In this document: positions 33,798 to 44,768 of the stretch, piece after piece
Position numbering within the stretch: position 1 is the stretch's first letter
Layout of the letters: every line of letters begins with the position of its first letter
DNA from: Calliopum simillimum
Lineage: Eukaryota > Arthropoda > Insecta > Diptera > Lauxaniidae
Length of the DNA stretch: 64,000 nucleotides
NCBI GenBank assembly: GCA_951812925.1
Contig: OX638369.1
Location: 51,393,061-51,457,060, forward strand
Direction of reading: 5' to 3'
The notes under the pieces: generated by a model
Told to the model about the DNA's origin: nothing
What the model saw: the letters and a program-made list of their open reading frames with translations, nothing else
Databases searched by the model: none
Translations under genes and position numbers: made by a program

Positions 33798-34244
33798 TTA
33801 CTTAGGTTTTAAAATTATGGTCTCGGTGCACGAGTTGGACATTTTTTGCTGTGTGGCTTGCTTAGTTCGTGTTGTACGTTTGTGACTATTTTTGGAGCTG
33901 ATAATGTGAGTTGTCTTAATTTTATGGACAAAAATCTGACAGTCCGTGAGATTAAAAATGGAGTTTGACGCACAAATATGCAAAGCTTCAACACCGCAGC
34001 GATTTTTTCCATTTATAAAAGTATGTTTTTAATTTTATTGAACCATATTTTAAAAAAAATTTGAGATATATTTGATTCGTTTCGTCAGATTTTGCAACGA
34101 ATTATAAAAGTAGTCGATGTTGCCAAACATCGATCTTTTTTTGACGATGTTTCCTTAACATCGATGGTTGATTCAGAAAACATCGATGTTCAAAAAATCT
34201 ATGTTTTCCGGTCGTTGTCTCAGCTCTACCGCTAACCATTTCTA
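33798..34244 (-). repeat. Reversed Tc1 relict and CATCGATG repeat (copy 3 unit)
   Basis: 33798-34020 is the truncated minus-strand Tc1-like relict as at 19906-20110; 34060-34235 is the CATCGA palindromic repeat ending near CAGCTCTACCGCTAACC. Same order as upstream of copies 2 and 4. Confidence 0.5.
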
Positions 34245-34967
34245 CACAGTAAAAAGTGATAGTTTACTTTTGATTCCATTCGGTATTGATTTTAAACTGC
34301 TTTGATATTAAATTCAAAATTTATTCCAAAAAAGGTTGAAATTTATTCCGGTAGGTTTTAACTTTATCACAAAAAATATTTACTTTTAAACCATTTAGTT
34401 TTTTCAATTTTTTAATATCAAAGTGGCTTAAAAACAATCCTAAAATATCTTTAAATTCAAAAAACTAATCATTTTTAGTTTTAAAATAAGTCCAAGAAAA
34501 GTATTAAAATATTCTCCGCGCCAATTTTAATACTTTTGGTTTGAAACTAATGCCATCAAAGTTTTAATTTAGCTTGGAGAGACTTTTTAGTTTCAAAATT
34601 TGAAAAACTTTATTTATCAAAAGAGCATAAAAAAAAGAACGAGAACAAAATAACAAAAAAAAAGTTTTCTTTTTCAATTGTTTAAATACAAATTTCACAC
34701 AACTACGTCAATACGTTTGATAGCCGAGTGAGCTAAAGACTTCGTAATTTATGTACACAAGATGTTGTACCCTTGGTTCGAATCTCAGTATGGATGGCTT
34801 GTTTTTTTTTTTTTTTTCAATTAAATTTAAAATTTTTTTTGTTTTTTTTTTCATTTTTCTCCCTCTCTTTATTTATTCCAAAATAGTTTAAAATTAAAAC
34901 TTTTTTTGGCATTGTTCTATATAAATACTTTTTTTGGTTTTAAAATTAAACTAAAATTTTTACTGTG
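34245..34967. mobile_element. TA-flanked TIR element with tRNA-like module (second family)
   Basis: CACAGTAAAAA and TTTTTACTGTG termini, TA at 34243-34244 and 34968-34969. Copies 2 and 4 show the empty site (CCATTTCCAGTATTAATGGG; CCATTTCTAGTATTAATGGG). At about 34718-34795 the plus strand has a Leu/Ser-tRNA-like module: GATAGCCGAGTGAGCTAAAG (A box) and CCTTGGTTCGAATCTCAGT (B box), followed by a 16-T tract. Flipped, the module is at the same place and orientation as in 29054-29781. 723 bp, no transposase. Confidence 0.85.
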
Positions 34968-35643
34968 TAGTATTAATGGGTATCATGGTTGCATTTTCGT
35001 GAAAAATACTCTTAAAGTTGCACTTTGAATACATTTTTTGTATGAGCGGTAGGTAGGAGTGGAAATAGCTATATCGACTCAGGAGATGACGCTCATCAAG
35101 AATACATATACTTTTCTATACCTGCAACACCTTTTTCTTTGCGTGACAAACGTAAGGACAAAGTGAATATACCCTGGGTGTAGGGTATAAAAAGATGATT
35201 CAAAGAAAACAAAAGACAAAATTGAAACTGGGCATTGGGGGAACAATCAGTTAAAGTTAAAACTTTTATATGGCACAAGTAGTGTGAAAGTAAATATATA
35301 ATTTTGATTAGATTTTAAAAGCACTTCATACATACATTGCAAATATTTCATTTTAGCAAAAATCAGTAAATATCTCACAAAAATAAGTGTAAAAGTTTAA
35401 ACGAATTTAATGCGAAAATTTGTATGAAATCGAATTTTCTGGAACGATAACAACAGTTCACAATTAAGTAAGGCGCGGTTTTATTGTTTTTCTTTTCTTA
35501 ATAACATCCTCCTCTTAATAGTCTCCTAGATTGTGAATAATTATGATTGGATATGGCTTAGTGCGAATTATACTCGTTACAGTATTGAGCCATAAAATTA
35601 TAAATGTAAAGAAAATTTTACTAAAAACAAGGAAATAAAACAG

Positions 35644-37116
35644 GAGTGGAATCGGCATTGATTGTCGTTTTTATAATCAACTTTTCTTTGCTCTGTGTAA
35701 AGCGATCTCAGAATATCTTTTGATAAGTGACAGCGCTTTCAATTTTGAAATTTAATTTGGTTGTCAGAGTTGTCAGTTATTGTTTTGATTTGGATAAAGG
35801 AAAAAATTCGTAAATTTTCTCGAAGATTAAGCACATTTTTCATCACCAAACGCGGTCGTTTCTGCTTCAAATCAATACCGAATCTTTCCACAAGCTAAGA
35901 ATATTTGGCGGTGATTGTCTTACTGCTTCCAAGGCCCTTCTCTGTAGCACGTTTGCCCGAAGAAACCCATTATCTCGTATGTTTGTTGTTCTCAGGTGTC
36001 TTGTGATGGATTCATGTTTCGTTCACGTTAGTGAAACAGCGGAAAAACTCGTTCGGACTATGACACACTTTCCTTTGAAGTAGTCGTACTGTGGCTCTTA
36101 TGGTCGAGTGTGAGGAATTGCTGCGGACATCGTGCAAATAGCTTTTTCATATCCAAATATTTATGTAAAATGTGATGTACATGCTCAATTGAGAAGCCTA
36201 CGGCTCCAGCTACCTTACGTACTTTCATTCTTTGATCGTCCAATATCATTCTAGGATTTTATCGACGATTTCTGGCCTGACGAATTCTTTTGAGCGAACT
36301 GCATATTCGACGTGTGCTGGTACAATTCCAACGGAACTCAGTAAACCACTTCTTGACCATTCAAATTGATGGTACAGAGTCCCCACTTTATTTATCAAGG
36401 TTTTCCTTGGTTTTGGTGATGGTTTTTTACGCAAGAAATAATGCGAGAGAAGTTTGCTTTTTTCATTTTCGTTTGTAGTATTTATTGATGTATTTTGAAG
36501 AAGTTAATCCTCAATATAAACGCAACTACTGCATTTGCCAAATGCATAATATGAAAATGTTTATATTTTTACAATTTACGCAATTTATGTTTATAATGCT
36601 CCCTCATAGTGCCTTAAGCTTCTTCATCAATGATTTATCTCAGTTGAATTAAGTATTCGGGAGCATTTTTTTAAGTAGCACCAAAGGAAAAACCACCCTT
36701 ATTTGTAGTTCTTAGAACGTCAAAGATCTTTTCGTTAAATCTTATGAGAAACTGAAAACAAGCTTACCTATCCATCGAAATCAACCAAATCTTCAAGAGA
36801 ATATTTCCTAACATGCTGGCTCAACAGTATTGGGAAAATAAAAACGATTCCTGAAAAGCATCATTAAAGTTAACATTCTTTTCGTCTTATTTCATGTTCT
36901 GTAATTCTTTTTTTTTATCATTTTTATTTCTATTTCACTTTAAAAATTTCTATACTGCGTTTAATATTTCCAAAATATATAAAAACGATACCTAAATAGT
37001 TATCGCTTGAAAATGACACAAGAACTGTGACTATCAAGTTAACAATCCACTTGCACAGAGCAAAAGTGTGATATTTGATAATCAACAGTCTACTATCACC
37101 TTAGCCGATTCCACTC
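35644..37116. mobile_element. CAG-flanked TIR element carrying mariner relict (copy 3 unit)
   Basis: GAGTGGAATCGG and CCGATTCCACTC are inverted ends, flanked by CAG at 35641-35643 and 37117-37119. Copies 1 and 2 have the uninterrupted site (AAACAG then AWAATTT). The same insertion, with better-preserved ends (GAGTGGAATCCGCTAAGGTG), is at 59361-61258 upstream of copy 4. A 3-bp duplication does not fit mariner, whose relict it carries. Confidence 0.75.
35830..36480 (-). pseudogene. Degenerate mariner transposase (copy 3 unit)
   Basis: Minus-strand sense, over several frames: WFTEFRWNCTSTS, then RPEIVDKI and MILDDQRMKVRKVAGAVG, VHHILHKYLDMKKLFARC, and further on the VNETWIHH region, where the catalytic Asp of DETW would be Asn. 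These are the N-terminal HTH and start of the DDE domain of a mariner transposase. Many stops and shifts; the rest is deleted. Confidence 0.65.
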
Positions 37117-37539
37117 CAGAAAATTTTAAAAAATAAAGATGATCGGTAAATACTACAAAGTTGTTAATTTTCATAATTTAATGGGCGCATAGTGTAAAAT
37201 AACTTTTTTGCTTCCATGTCCGCTGAGTTACAAATCAGTCTCTATTAGGGATTTCAGTCCCGGGATCCCGGGATTGGAGCCTTTTTGCAGTCCCGAAAAT
37301 CCCGGGATTAGTGCTACCAATCCCGGGATTTCTTTTGCAAGTTTTTTTTTGTTAAATAACAGAAAAATCACATTAAAGTAGAGATAAAACTTATTCTCTC
37401 TAGATTTAAAACTGAAATTGAGGACAATAGCCTTACAGTTAATGTAAACGCAGCTAAAAACTTGAAAGAAAAATTAAATCTAGTTTTGAATACCACTTCA
37501 AAAAATTTGTTTTCTAAATAATCTTATAATTTATCCAAC

Positions 37540-37755
37540 GTTTTATTGGAAGAAATTGATATATTTTGTAATGGTGGTGATAGGGGTTATTTCCTCCAGA
37601 AAACTTTCGATTATCTTTTTTCAATTCAACCAACAAGTGTTGAATCAGAAAGATGCTTTTCGTGTGCAGCAGGGGTTGAAATAAGAAAAAAAGTATTACT
37701 GCAGAATTTTTTTCGATTATTTGCAATTTTTTTCAAAATTTTTTTAGTGCCTTAG
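37540..37755 (+). pseudogene. hAT transposase C-terminal dimerisation domain fragment
   Basis: The plus strand reads LFSIQPTSVESERCFSCAAG, the signature of the hAT C-terminal dimerisation domain (IPxTSxxSERxFSxAG). The usual following RxxL region is degraded into Phe-rich sequence. Upstream coding is lost or full of stops (a TAA at about 37518). Confidence 0.8.
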
Positions 37756-38128
37756 TCAAGTGTTTGTTGAATACTAAATATTAATATTAAATAACAGATA
37801 TCATGGCAATGATTTGATTTAAAATTGAAAATTTATAGTGAAATTTTCTTTCTTGCATTTGTAAAAATATGTTTAAAGTAGAGTTGCCGAGTACTACATT
37901 TAAGCCCAGATTGGGAGGTTAGACACCTAAGACAACGGTTGTATGCAAAATAAAATGAGTATTTAGTTTCAACGATTAACTCAAAACAAAGTAATATGAA
38001 TTTGGCTAAATATTATTATTACAATTTTTTACAATTTTTGACTGTTATTGCTGCAAATTTGAAGTTATTTCTGCAGAAATAGGGCATTGCTGCAGCTTAT
38101 TTCAATGCCTGGTGTGAGGTTATATATC

Positions 38129-38537
38129 TGTGGACTTTGACAAAACAACCTAACTCGAAATTGGCAACTTTTCAGGAGAGCCTAAAAACTGATTAACTAC
38201 TTTTCAATAATGTGGCTCAATTTCGTTGATGCAGCATTGAATCTCTTCTTTCCATGATGTATTCTCCTTTAACTCCTAGGAGGAGCATAGGGCCAAAATC
38301 TCTTCTTTCCATACATTTTTACTAATCTTAAAGTGTCAGCTGTCAAATTATTATTTTTTTGGTTCATAACACTTCAAATCTTGCGTGAACTATGGCACAC
38401 CCTTATATCTCTGGAACAAGAAATCATAGAGACATGGCGATTATACCAATAGAAGCATGTTTAAATTTTTTATTTAGGACTAAAATCCTGGAGAATTGTC
38501 ATATCTCGACTTAGGTTGTTTTGTCAAAAGTCCACAG
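38129..38537. mobile_element. TIR element CTGTGGACTTTTGACAAAAC nested in hAT
   Basis: Left CTGTGGACTTTGACAAAACA and right TGTTTTGTCAAAAGTCCACAG are inverted, continuing to AACCTAACTCGA/TCGACTTAGGTT. Flanks are ATAT-rich so the duplication is ambiguous. Inside, 38258-38330 resembles the tail of the RTE-type fragment at 51752-51929 in reverse (CTTTAACTCCTAGGAGGAGC). Confidence 0.7.
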
Positions 38538-38736
38538 ATATGTAATAAATTAAGATATAAATTGGATGATAAAACAATAAATGCTTTAATTTTCCTAAAA
38601 ACATATTTTAATAATAATAAAACTGATTAAAAGAAAAGTTATTCCTTTCAAGTCCAACACTTGTTAAAACTTTGATCTCACTATTTTATATAATTAAATA
38701 TGTATGATATTTTATGTATGCATTTAACTAAGCATA

Positions 38737-39555
38737 AGGGAACAGATGCTATTGTGGTATAGTTTTTCAATGAGGTATGGTCGCATATCTCCGATTTGGG
38801 AAAGAACCTGCGAACGTCACTGCTTTTATACTGTCAGAAAACATGAAAACATTGATGTGTTGCTGTCCTGGAACAAACAAAAATTTTCCGATGACAGTTG
38901 AACGAAACGTAAATCGCGTGTGGTCGATATATTTTTGCGCATATTTTGCAAAACAATTTTGTAAAGAAAAAATTGCTTTTTGGTGAAGTTCAATTAATAT
39001 TCAATTAAAGTAAGTCAGAAAACATGAAACTAAGTAAATTCACAAAGTTTCCAATTAAATTTTTACAATTTTTTAATTTCCAAAAATTGGCCAATATGGT
39101 ATAGTCGGGCTTCGCTAATGTGGTATATGGACATTTTTTGATATTCTTTTCATTATTTGATGGCTGTTTATTTTTTAATAAGAACTATGAGTTTGAGAAC
39201 CAATGTAAATGTTATTATGAACTTATTTCATGCTTTTTAAATTTTATATTTGAGTGTATGGTTAAGTATACCACATTCCCTACTTTTATGTACCAAATTA
39301 CCCGCCCACTTCACAAGTACTGATCAGTATATATACCACATTGCGCCTCCATATATACCACATTACCTGCCAACTTTTTGAAAACAGCTTTGTTAACTTT
39401 TTTCAGATTTTGCTCAATAATTTTTTTTAATGAAATTGCATACATTTTATTGAAATATGTTGATCACCATAAAAAAATTTGGCTGAAATTGATCTAACGG
39501 TTCTCTTTCAAATTCCACCTAAAAATTAGGTATACCACAATAGCATCAGTTCCCC
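38737..39555. mobile_element. TA-flanked TIR element, GGGGAACTGATG family, copy 2
   Basis: Related to 3714-4419. Left end AGGGAACAGATGCTATTGTG, right end CACAATAGCATCAGTTCCCC, TA at 38735-38736 and 39556-39557. The same forward GTGGTAT and reverse ATACCAC motif layout is seen. The 69-codon ORF at 38777 corresponds to the ORF in the other copy and is not a gene. Nested inside the hAT. Confidence 0.75.
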
Positions 39556-39969
39556 TATAATGCTGCAATGTACCTTTGTGTTCGTTTTTGAAGTAAATAA
39601 GTATTTTTGAATTTTTTGTTTTTTAAAAAAGGCGTGAATTGTTTAATGAAATGAACCTGTTTTAAGAAATTGTTCTTTAATATTTTTTACACTTTTTAAA
39701 TAAAATATCTTTGTAGGGGTGTAGTGGGGGTATATAAGACAAAATATTAGGAATTTTTAATACTAAATTCTGCTTTATTTAGAAAGAAAAAAAATTCATA
39801 CAAATCCCGAAAAATCCCGGGATTCAAAAATTTCTGATCCCGAAATCCCGGGATCGCAAAAAGTCCAAAAATTGGAATCCCTAGTCTCTATATTACAAGC
39901 ATTAAAGTTAAACAGAAAATATTTTTTTTTTTATTTTCTTACAAGTGGTATTTTTCTTAAATATCAAAA

Positions 39970-41827
39970 ATGCCCAGAAGGATTTTGAAATTACTGCTAC
40001 CGGTGTACGTGTTCTTTGCAATCTTAATATTATTTCGGAACCCAGAAATTCTGAACGAACTTAATCAAAAACATACTATAAAGGAACGACCATCAAGAAA
40101 AGATTGGCATGATTTGCATGCCATGCACATGGACAGCCAACGTGTTGGGCTGGGGGAACAGGGCGAAGCAGCCACGTTGGGCAACAACATAGATCGTGTA
40201 TTGGAAGCAAGATTGTTTGAGCAACATGGACTTAATGCACTTTTATCCGACGCCATATCTGTCAATCGATCAGTGCCAGATGCACGTGTTAAAGGGTAAT
40301 AATATCGCGCTTCTTAACTCTTTCATTGATTAAGTATACTAAAACTTCTAAAACTTTCAGTTGTTTACATAAAAAATATCTAAGGAAATTGCCCACAGTC
40401 AGTATTGTTATATCGTTCTATAATGAGTTGCTTAGCACATTTGCGCGCACATTGCATAGTCTGATCAATCGGACACCATCAGAGTTACTCAAGGAAATCA
40501 TACTCGTCGATGATTTTAGTGACTTGGGGTTTTTCCAAAAGCTTGAAAAATACGTTACAGCGCATTTCACTAAAGTACGATTTGTGCGTTTGCCCAAGCG
40601 CATGGGTCTAATTCGTGGTCGCATGGCCGGTATACGTAATATGACTGCAGAAGTACTGGTAATCTTGGATGCACACATCGAAGTCGGTTACAATTGGTTG
40701 CCACCATTATTAGAGCCTATAGCGCTGAATAAACGCACTCTTGTTTCCCCATTAGTCGATGCGATTAAGCCTGAAAACTTGGCTTACGAAGCTTCACAAC
40801 CGACACAAGGAGGTTGCGATTGGACTCTTTCGTATATAGAAACACCGATTTTACAAAAGGATTTAAGAAATAGTACAGAACCTTATAATAATCCAGTTAT
40901 GCTGGGTTGCTGTTTTGCAATGTCTCGTGATTATTTTTGGGAACTTGGTGGCTACGATGAAGGTCTTCAGATATGGGGTGGAGAACAATTTGAATTAAGT
41001 TTCAAAGTTTGGATGTGCGGTGGTGGTCAGTTACTAAATGTGCCTTGTTCAAGGGTAGGACATCATTTTAGAGAAAATCTAAATAAAGGATTAAATGTGA
41101 AAGATCCAGATTTCTTGATTAAGGTAGCTTGTAGCAAAATTTTACTTAAAATTTTTAAATGTCTTTTATTCAGAACAAAATACGTGTTGTTAAAGTATGG
41201 CTGGATGACTACAAGAAATACTTTTATGAACAGCTTTCAAATAAAGAGCAGAGTATGTATGTCGGAGACTTAACAAAACAGACAGCATTACGTAAGAAAT
41301 TGCATTGTAAAACATTCGATTGGTACATGAACGAAATTGCTGTCAATGTACTCAATGATTATCCTCCAGTTCAGCCGCCACCTTATGCTGTTGGTGCTAT
41401 TCAAAGTGCTAGATTACCATACTTATGCATCGATGTTAGGTCTTTAAAACCAGCTTTAAGTAAATGCTCTAGAAATCTTCAAATGCCCAATCATAGGCAA
41501 ATGTTTCTATTGAGATGGAATCAAGATCTACAATGGGGTAACTCTGATCGTTGTTTGGATGTTCCGGAGTTGCACGAAAATGCTCCAGTGACTATGTTTT
41601 TTTGTCACAATCATGGCGGAACACAATTTTGGTATTATGATCGAAGTAATAAATGGCTGGTTCATCGCCCATATGGTACATATTGCCTGGAGATTTTTCC
41701 GCGAAATATGACATTGGTCGTCAACATCTGCGATAAAAAGAATTTAAATATGAAATGGAACTTTGGCATGATTAATGAAACAGCACTTGATAGATTTTAT
41801 GAAAATATAAGCAGAATAAAACTCTAA
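39970..41827 (+). CDS. Polypeptide GalNAc-transferase, tandem copy 3
   Basis: Exons 39970-40295, 40361-41123 and 41174-41827 give 580 residues; introns 65 and 50 bp. N-terminus MPRRILKLL, anchor LLPVYVFFAILILF of the short type shared with copy 1. Catalytic motifs intact: DAH (D212), GYDEGLQIWGGE, CSRVGHHF. Variants: GGCDW in the usual GGFDW loop, GCCF as in copy 1, HTIKERPS in the stem. Lectin domain complete. It shares different blocks with different siblings: anchor and GCCF with copy 1, KHTIKE, KKYLRKLP and GLNVKDPDF with copy 4, EQGEAATL with copy 2. That mosaic suggests conversion. A hAT element interrupts its 5' flank 86 bp from the ATG, so expression may differ. Confidence 0.93.
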
Positions 41828-41863
41828 ATCAAAATTTGGTAATAATTAACATATAATATATTT

Positions 41864-41996
41864 CTGTGGCAACAAACCATAGTAGCTTAAGTCGGTCTTT
41901 GATCAGAAGGCAAAACAGTTTAAATTCGTTTCATAAGCATAGACTTCATGCTGCTTTGCAATGTTATCAGAGATCGACTTAAGCTACTCTGGTTTG
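41864..41996. mobile_element. Short MITE (CTGTGGCAACAAACC family), 3'-truncated
   Basis: Left CTGTGGCAACAAACCATAGT, right AAGCTACTCTGGTTTG, then AGGAAGCTTATTGG. The same truncation breakpoint as in copy 2 marks a shared deletion. Confidence 0.8.
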
Positions 41997-42149
41997 AGGA
42001 AGCTTATTGGTTTAATCGTATATTTGTTAATAATTACCAAATATGTATTTGAATCTAAAGACCTTTATTATTTTTTATTGAAAACTTTATTATAATTAAT
42101 ATTTTTATTAATTAGGAACTTACATGGCAATATTTGCTAAGATCACGGC

Positions 42150-43010
42150 GACACACAATGGGAGGGTTTGTATGCAACGGCGGTCATATACAGTAATAAT
42201 AGAGCTAGGCTATTGAAATTTGGTACAGATGTTTTTTACAATAAAATAATAAAAATTTGTGAATATGAACAAAATCCGCCGACGGACACGCCTACCTCCC
42301 ATACAAAGTTGGGGCGTGGTCCGAATTTTTTTTTCAAAATGGGCATCAATTTTCAATAACTTGACCCCGCTTATTTCAAAAATGTTAAAAATTTAGCGCT
42401 ATCTTTTATAGTTTTCAAGTTATGAGGAATAAACGAAAATCTACTTTATAAAAACTAGATTTTGTTTGTTTGTGTATTTGTCCCTTATTAACTCGGAAAC
42501 TAAGTAGCCGATTTTAAAGAAGTTTTTATATTATGCTAGCACAAAAAAAGGCTAAGCTATATACTAAAAAAATGGGCGGTGCCGCGCCCCTCAAAAAATT
42601 GACTAATCATATCACCGAAACTCTTTGACGCAGATAAATGAGATTTGGTAAATGTGTAAAAATCATCAGGACAAATAATGTTCACCAGACAAATGGGCGG
42701 TACCACGCCTTCAAAAAAAAAAAAAATTCATCGAATTTCTGAAAATATTTGACGAAGATAGATATTATTTGGTACATATGAAAAGACCATCAGAAAAAAT
42801 AGTCCGCACTAGAAAAATGGGGAGTGCCAAGCCTACCAAAAAATTAACTTATCAATATCTCCGAAAATCTTTAATGCAGATTGATGATGTTTTGCAAATA
42901 TGTTAAGGATATTATGACAAATAATGTCCACTAAAAAGTAGGCGTTTTCACGCCCTTTAAATATTTTATTTATTATTTTCATAAAAACTATCAGAAAAAA
43001 TAGTCCGCAC
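42150..43010. repeat. GGGCGGTGCCACGCCC repeat, copy C
   Basis: Begins in mid-repeat (AATTTGGTACAGATGTTTTT) and contains at least four degraded ~120-bp modules with GGGCGGTGCC/GGGCGGTACC cores. In this unit it directly follows the gene; the SINEs seen after copies 1, 2 and 4 are missing. Confidence 0.65.
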
Positions 43011-43745
43011 TAGAAACTTTTTCATTGCAATTCTTTTGGCTCGAATTGGCGATCAAATCAAAAAAGGAGGACACAATCAAGTCGAAACTAATGTATGCAA
43101 TAATAGAAAATTGAAAATGTTAAGTTATTTCATTGTTTTAAATTTATTTTAATTTTTCATTTAATTGCAACAGCTTTTGTGCTTCTGGTGATAACTCTTT
43201 ATATTTTTTATCACGTTTTACTCGGATTTGGCTAATAACACTATGCAACAGCCAAATCTCCCAGTGAATGCCACTATCCATTTCATATGTAAAATGGGCT
43301 GCTGATTCCGAAAATCGCATTTTTTTTTTGTTTCTTTCGTGTCGTTTTCGAGATATCGGTCATTTTCGGTTTTCGAACCAAAAAAAAAAGATAGTTTCAT
43401 TTATATATAAATATCTCAAGAACTAATCTTTGTATTCAAATGTTTTATATGTCATATTAAAGGTATTTAAATTATCTACAAATATTATTCACACCACTTT
43501 TTTGTTGGTTTGTTAGTTTCGGCGAAATAAATTGATTTCTAAAAAAAACATTTTTTTTTTCGAAAAAATTAACAAAAAATCAAAATCAACTGCAGATTTA
43601 TAAAAGAAGAAATAACTTTTTTATAATTTTTTTTTTTGTATCATAGACTATATATTTGTGAAGAAAATAAGATACCACTTAAAAAAAAGTTACCAAAATG
43701 CGTTTTTCCCTATTTTTTTACTTTTTTTGTAATACTGTTCGATAA
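43011..43745. other. Unassigned sequence with a small ORF
   Basis: Mostly A/T homopolymer-rich sequence. The only protein-like segment is the short minus-strand ORF at 43144-43320. Confidence 0.3.
43144..43320 (-). CDS. Small ORF or C-terminal fragment, unknown
   Basis: 58 codons from an ATG to TAA. It reads MRFSESAAHFTYEMDSGIHW, then a basic KRDKKYKELSPEAQKLLQLN segment. The composition is protein-like (amphipathic, charged C-terminus), unlike surrounding sequence. It may be the last exon of an element-borne or captured gene. No family recognised; A-rich sequence directly upstream gives no support for the start. Confidence 0.25.
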   Translation of the reverse strand: MRFSESAAHFTYEMDSGIHWEIWLLHSVISQIRVKRDKKYKELSPEAQKLLQLNEKLK

Positions 43746-44398
43746 CACAGTGCAACACAAAAAATGCCCCTGGGGTCTCACAAAGTTTTTCTGATAGGTT
43801 ATGAAAAATAAAAATACACGTATTTCACCGAATATGTGTATCAGTGATTTTTTCCATTTTATGGCTCCTCAAAGCTTAAAATTCGCGTTTTATATGAAAT
43901 TTTGAGATTTTATGAAAAAACCATCTTTTTATGAAATGTTGCTCGCGTCCTTACCTTTAATTTAAGATATAGCACTTGAGATTCCGCATGGTAGTTTTTG
44001 TCTTATAAGCAAAACTGTAAAAATTTTGCTATTTCAATATTAGAAGACTTAGTGATAATTTTTTTTTTTTTATTTTCCGAAATATATGAAAAAAAAAAAA
44101 ATAAATTGAAAATGGTTTTACTTACAAAGCAAAAACTACCATGCGGATTCTCAAGTGCTATATCTTAAATTAAAGGTAAGGACATGAACACCATTTCAAA
44201 AAAAAAAAGATGGTTTTTTCATAAAATCTTAAAATTTCATATAAAACGCGAATTTTAAGCTTTGAGGAGCCATAAAATGGAAAAATTCACCGATACACAT
44301 ATTCGGTGAAATACGTGTATTTTTATTTTTCATAACTTATCAGAAAAACTTTATGAGACCCCAGGGGCAAAAATTTTTTTCCATTTTGTCGCACTGTG
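43746..44398. mobile_element. Foldback MITE, CACAGTG ends, TAA duplication
   Basis: Nearly the whole 653 bp folds: GGGGTCTCACAAAGTTTTTC pairs with GAAAAACTTTATGAGACCCC, and AAAACTACCATGCGGA with its complement near 44000. Ends CACAGTGCAACA and TGTCGCACTGTG, flanked by TAA (43743-43745 and 44399-44401), which suggests a Harbinger-type insertion. Confidence 0.75.
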
Positions 44399-44586
44399 TA
44401 ATTAAAACTTTTTGTAAAACACATGAGAAAATCCAAAAAATTCTTAAAGTAAGCGTTTTTCTCCAGCACGTCAGATTTTTTTTAATCGATTTTTGAAGTT
44501 TTTTAATCCACTGTACATGAAAAATACAAAAATAGCGCATTCTTGTGTTAAATCGATGAATTTAATTATATGATCCTTAAATTTGA

Positions 44587-44768
44587 TCAGTAAACTTATG
44601 CAGGATATTACGAGGAATATCTTTGTAGACAATTTTAACCCTCTAAGACCGTGTGGGTCATTTTGACCTAAATGTGGGGGGGGTCAAAATGACCCACTTG
44701 TAAAAGTCTTAGAGGGTTAAAATTTTCCACAAAAATATTCCTCGTAATATCCTGCATAAGTTTACTGA
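44587..44768. mobile_element. 182-bp foldback inserted in giant foldback arm
   Basis: TCAGTAAACTTATGCAGGAT and ATCCTGCATAAGTTTACTGA are inverted. Absent from the opposite arm (about 46935-46955), which reads across the site. Its centre is itself an insertion (44639-44716). Confidence 0.75.
44639..44716. mobile_element. 78-bp piggyBac-type mini-element with TTAA
   Basis: CCCTCTAAGAC...TCATTTTGACC and GGTCAAAATGACCC...GTCTTAGAGGG, flanked by TTAA at 44635-44638 and 44717-44720. CCCT ends, TTAA and a GGGTCATTTTGACC core are typical of piggyBac-like termini. It sits at the exact centre of the 182-bp foldback, so TTAA flanks could partly reflect that symmetry. Confidence 0.6.

Larger units (their letters stand above)
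37246..39883. mobile_element. hAT transposon, 2.6 kb, 8-bp duplication
   Basis: Ends TAGGGATTTCAGTCCCGGG and TTGGAATCCCTA are inverted, with many TCCCGGGAT repeats just inside both ends. Perfect GTCTCTAT duplications lie at 37238-37245 and 39884-39891; copies 1 and 4 have a single GTCTCTAT. A hAT dimerisation-domain remnant is inside. Two other TIR elements are nested within it. It lies 86 bp upstream of the copy 3 ATG. Confidence 0.9.
34970..39969 (+). promoter_or_regulatory. 5' flank of GalNAc-T copy 3, split by two transposons
   Basis: The conserved flank survives in pieces: 34970-35643 (with GGGTATAAAAAG at about 35183), 37117-37245, and 39884-39969. A CAG-flanked element (35644-37116) and a 2.6-kb hAT (37246-39883) separate them. 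Only 86 bp of ancestral leader directly precede the ATG. If the promoter lies in the distal part, copy 3 needs a new start site or a long spliced leader. Confidence 0.35.

Noticed and set aside
34718..34795. Possible functional tRNA gene
   Set aside because: A and B boxes are recognisable, but acceptor and anticodon stems do not pair well and the module is embedded in a TIR element; the same holds for the other tRNA-like stretches.
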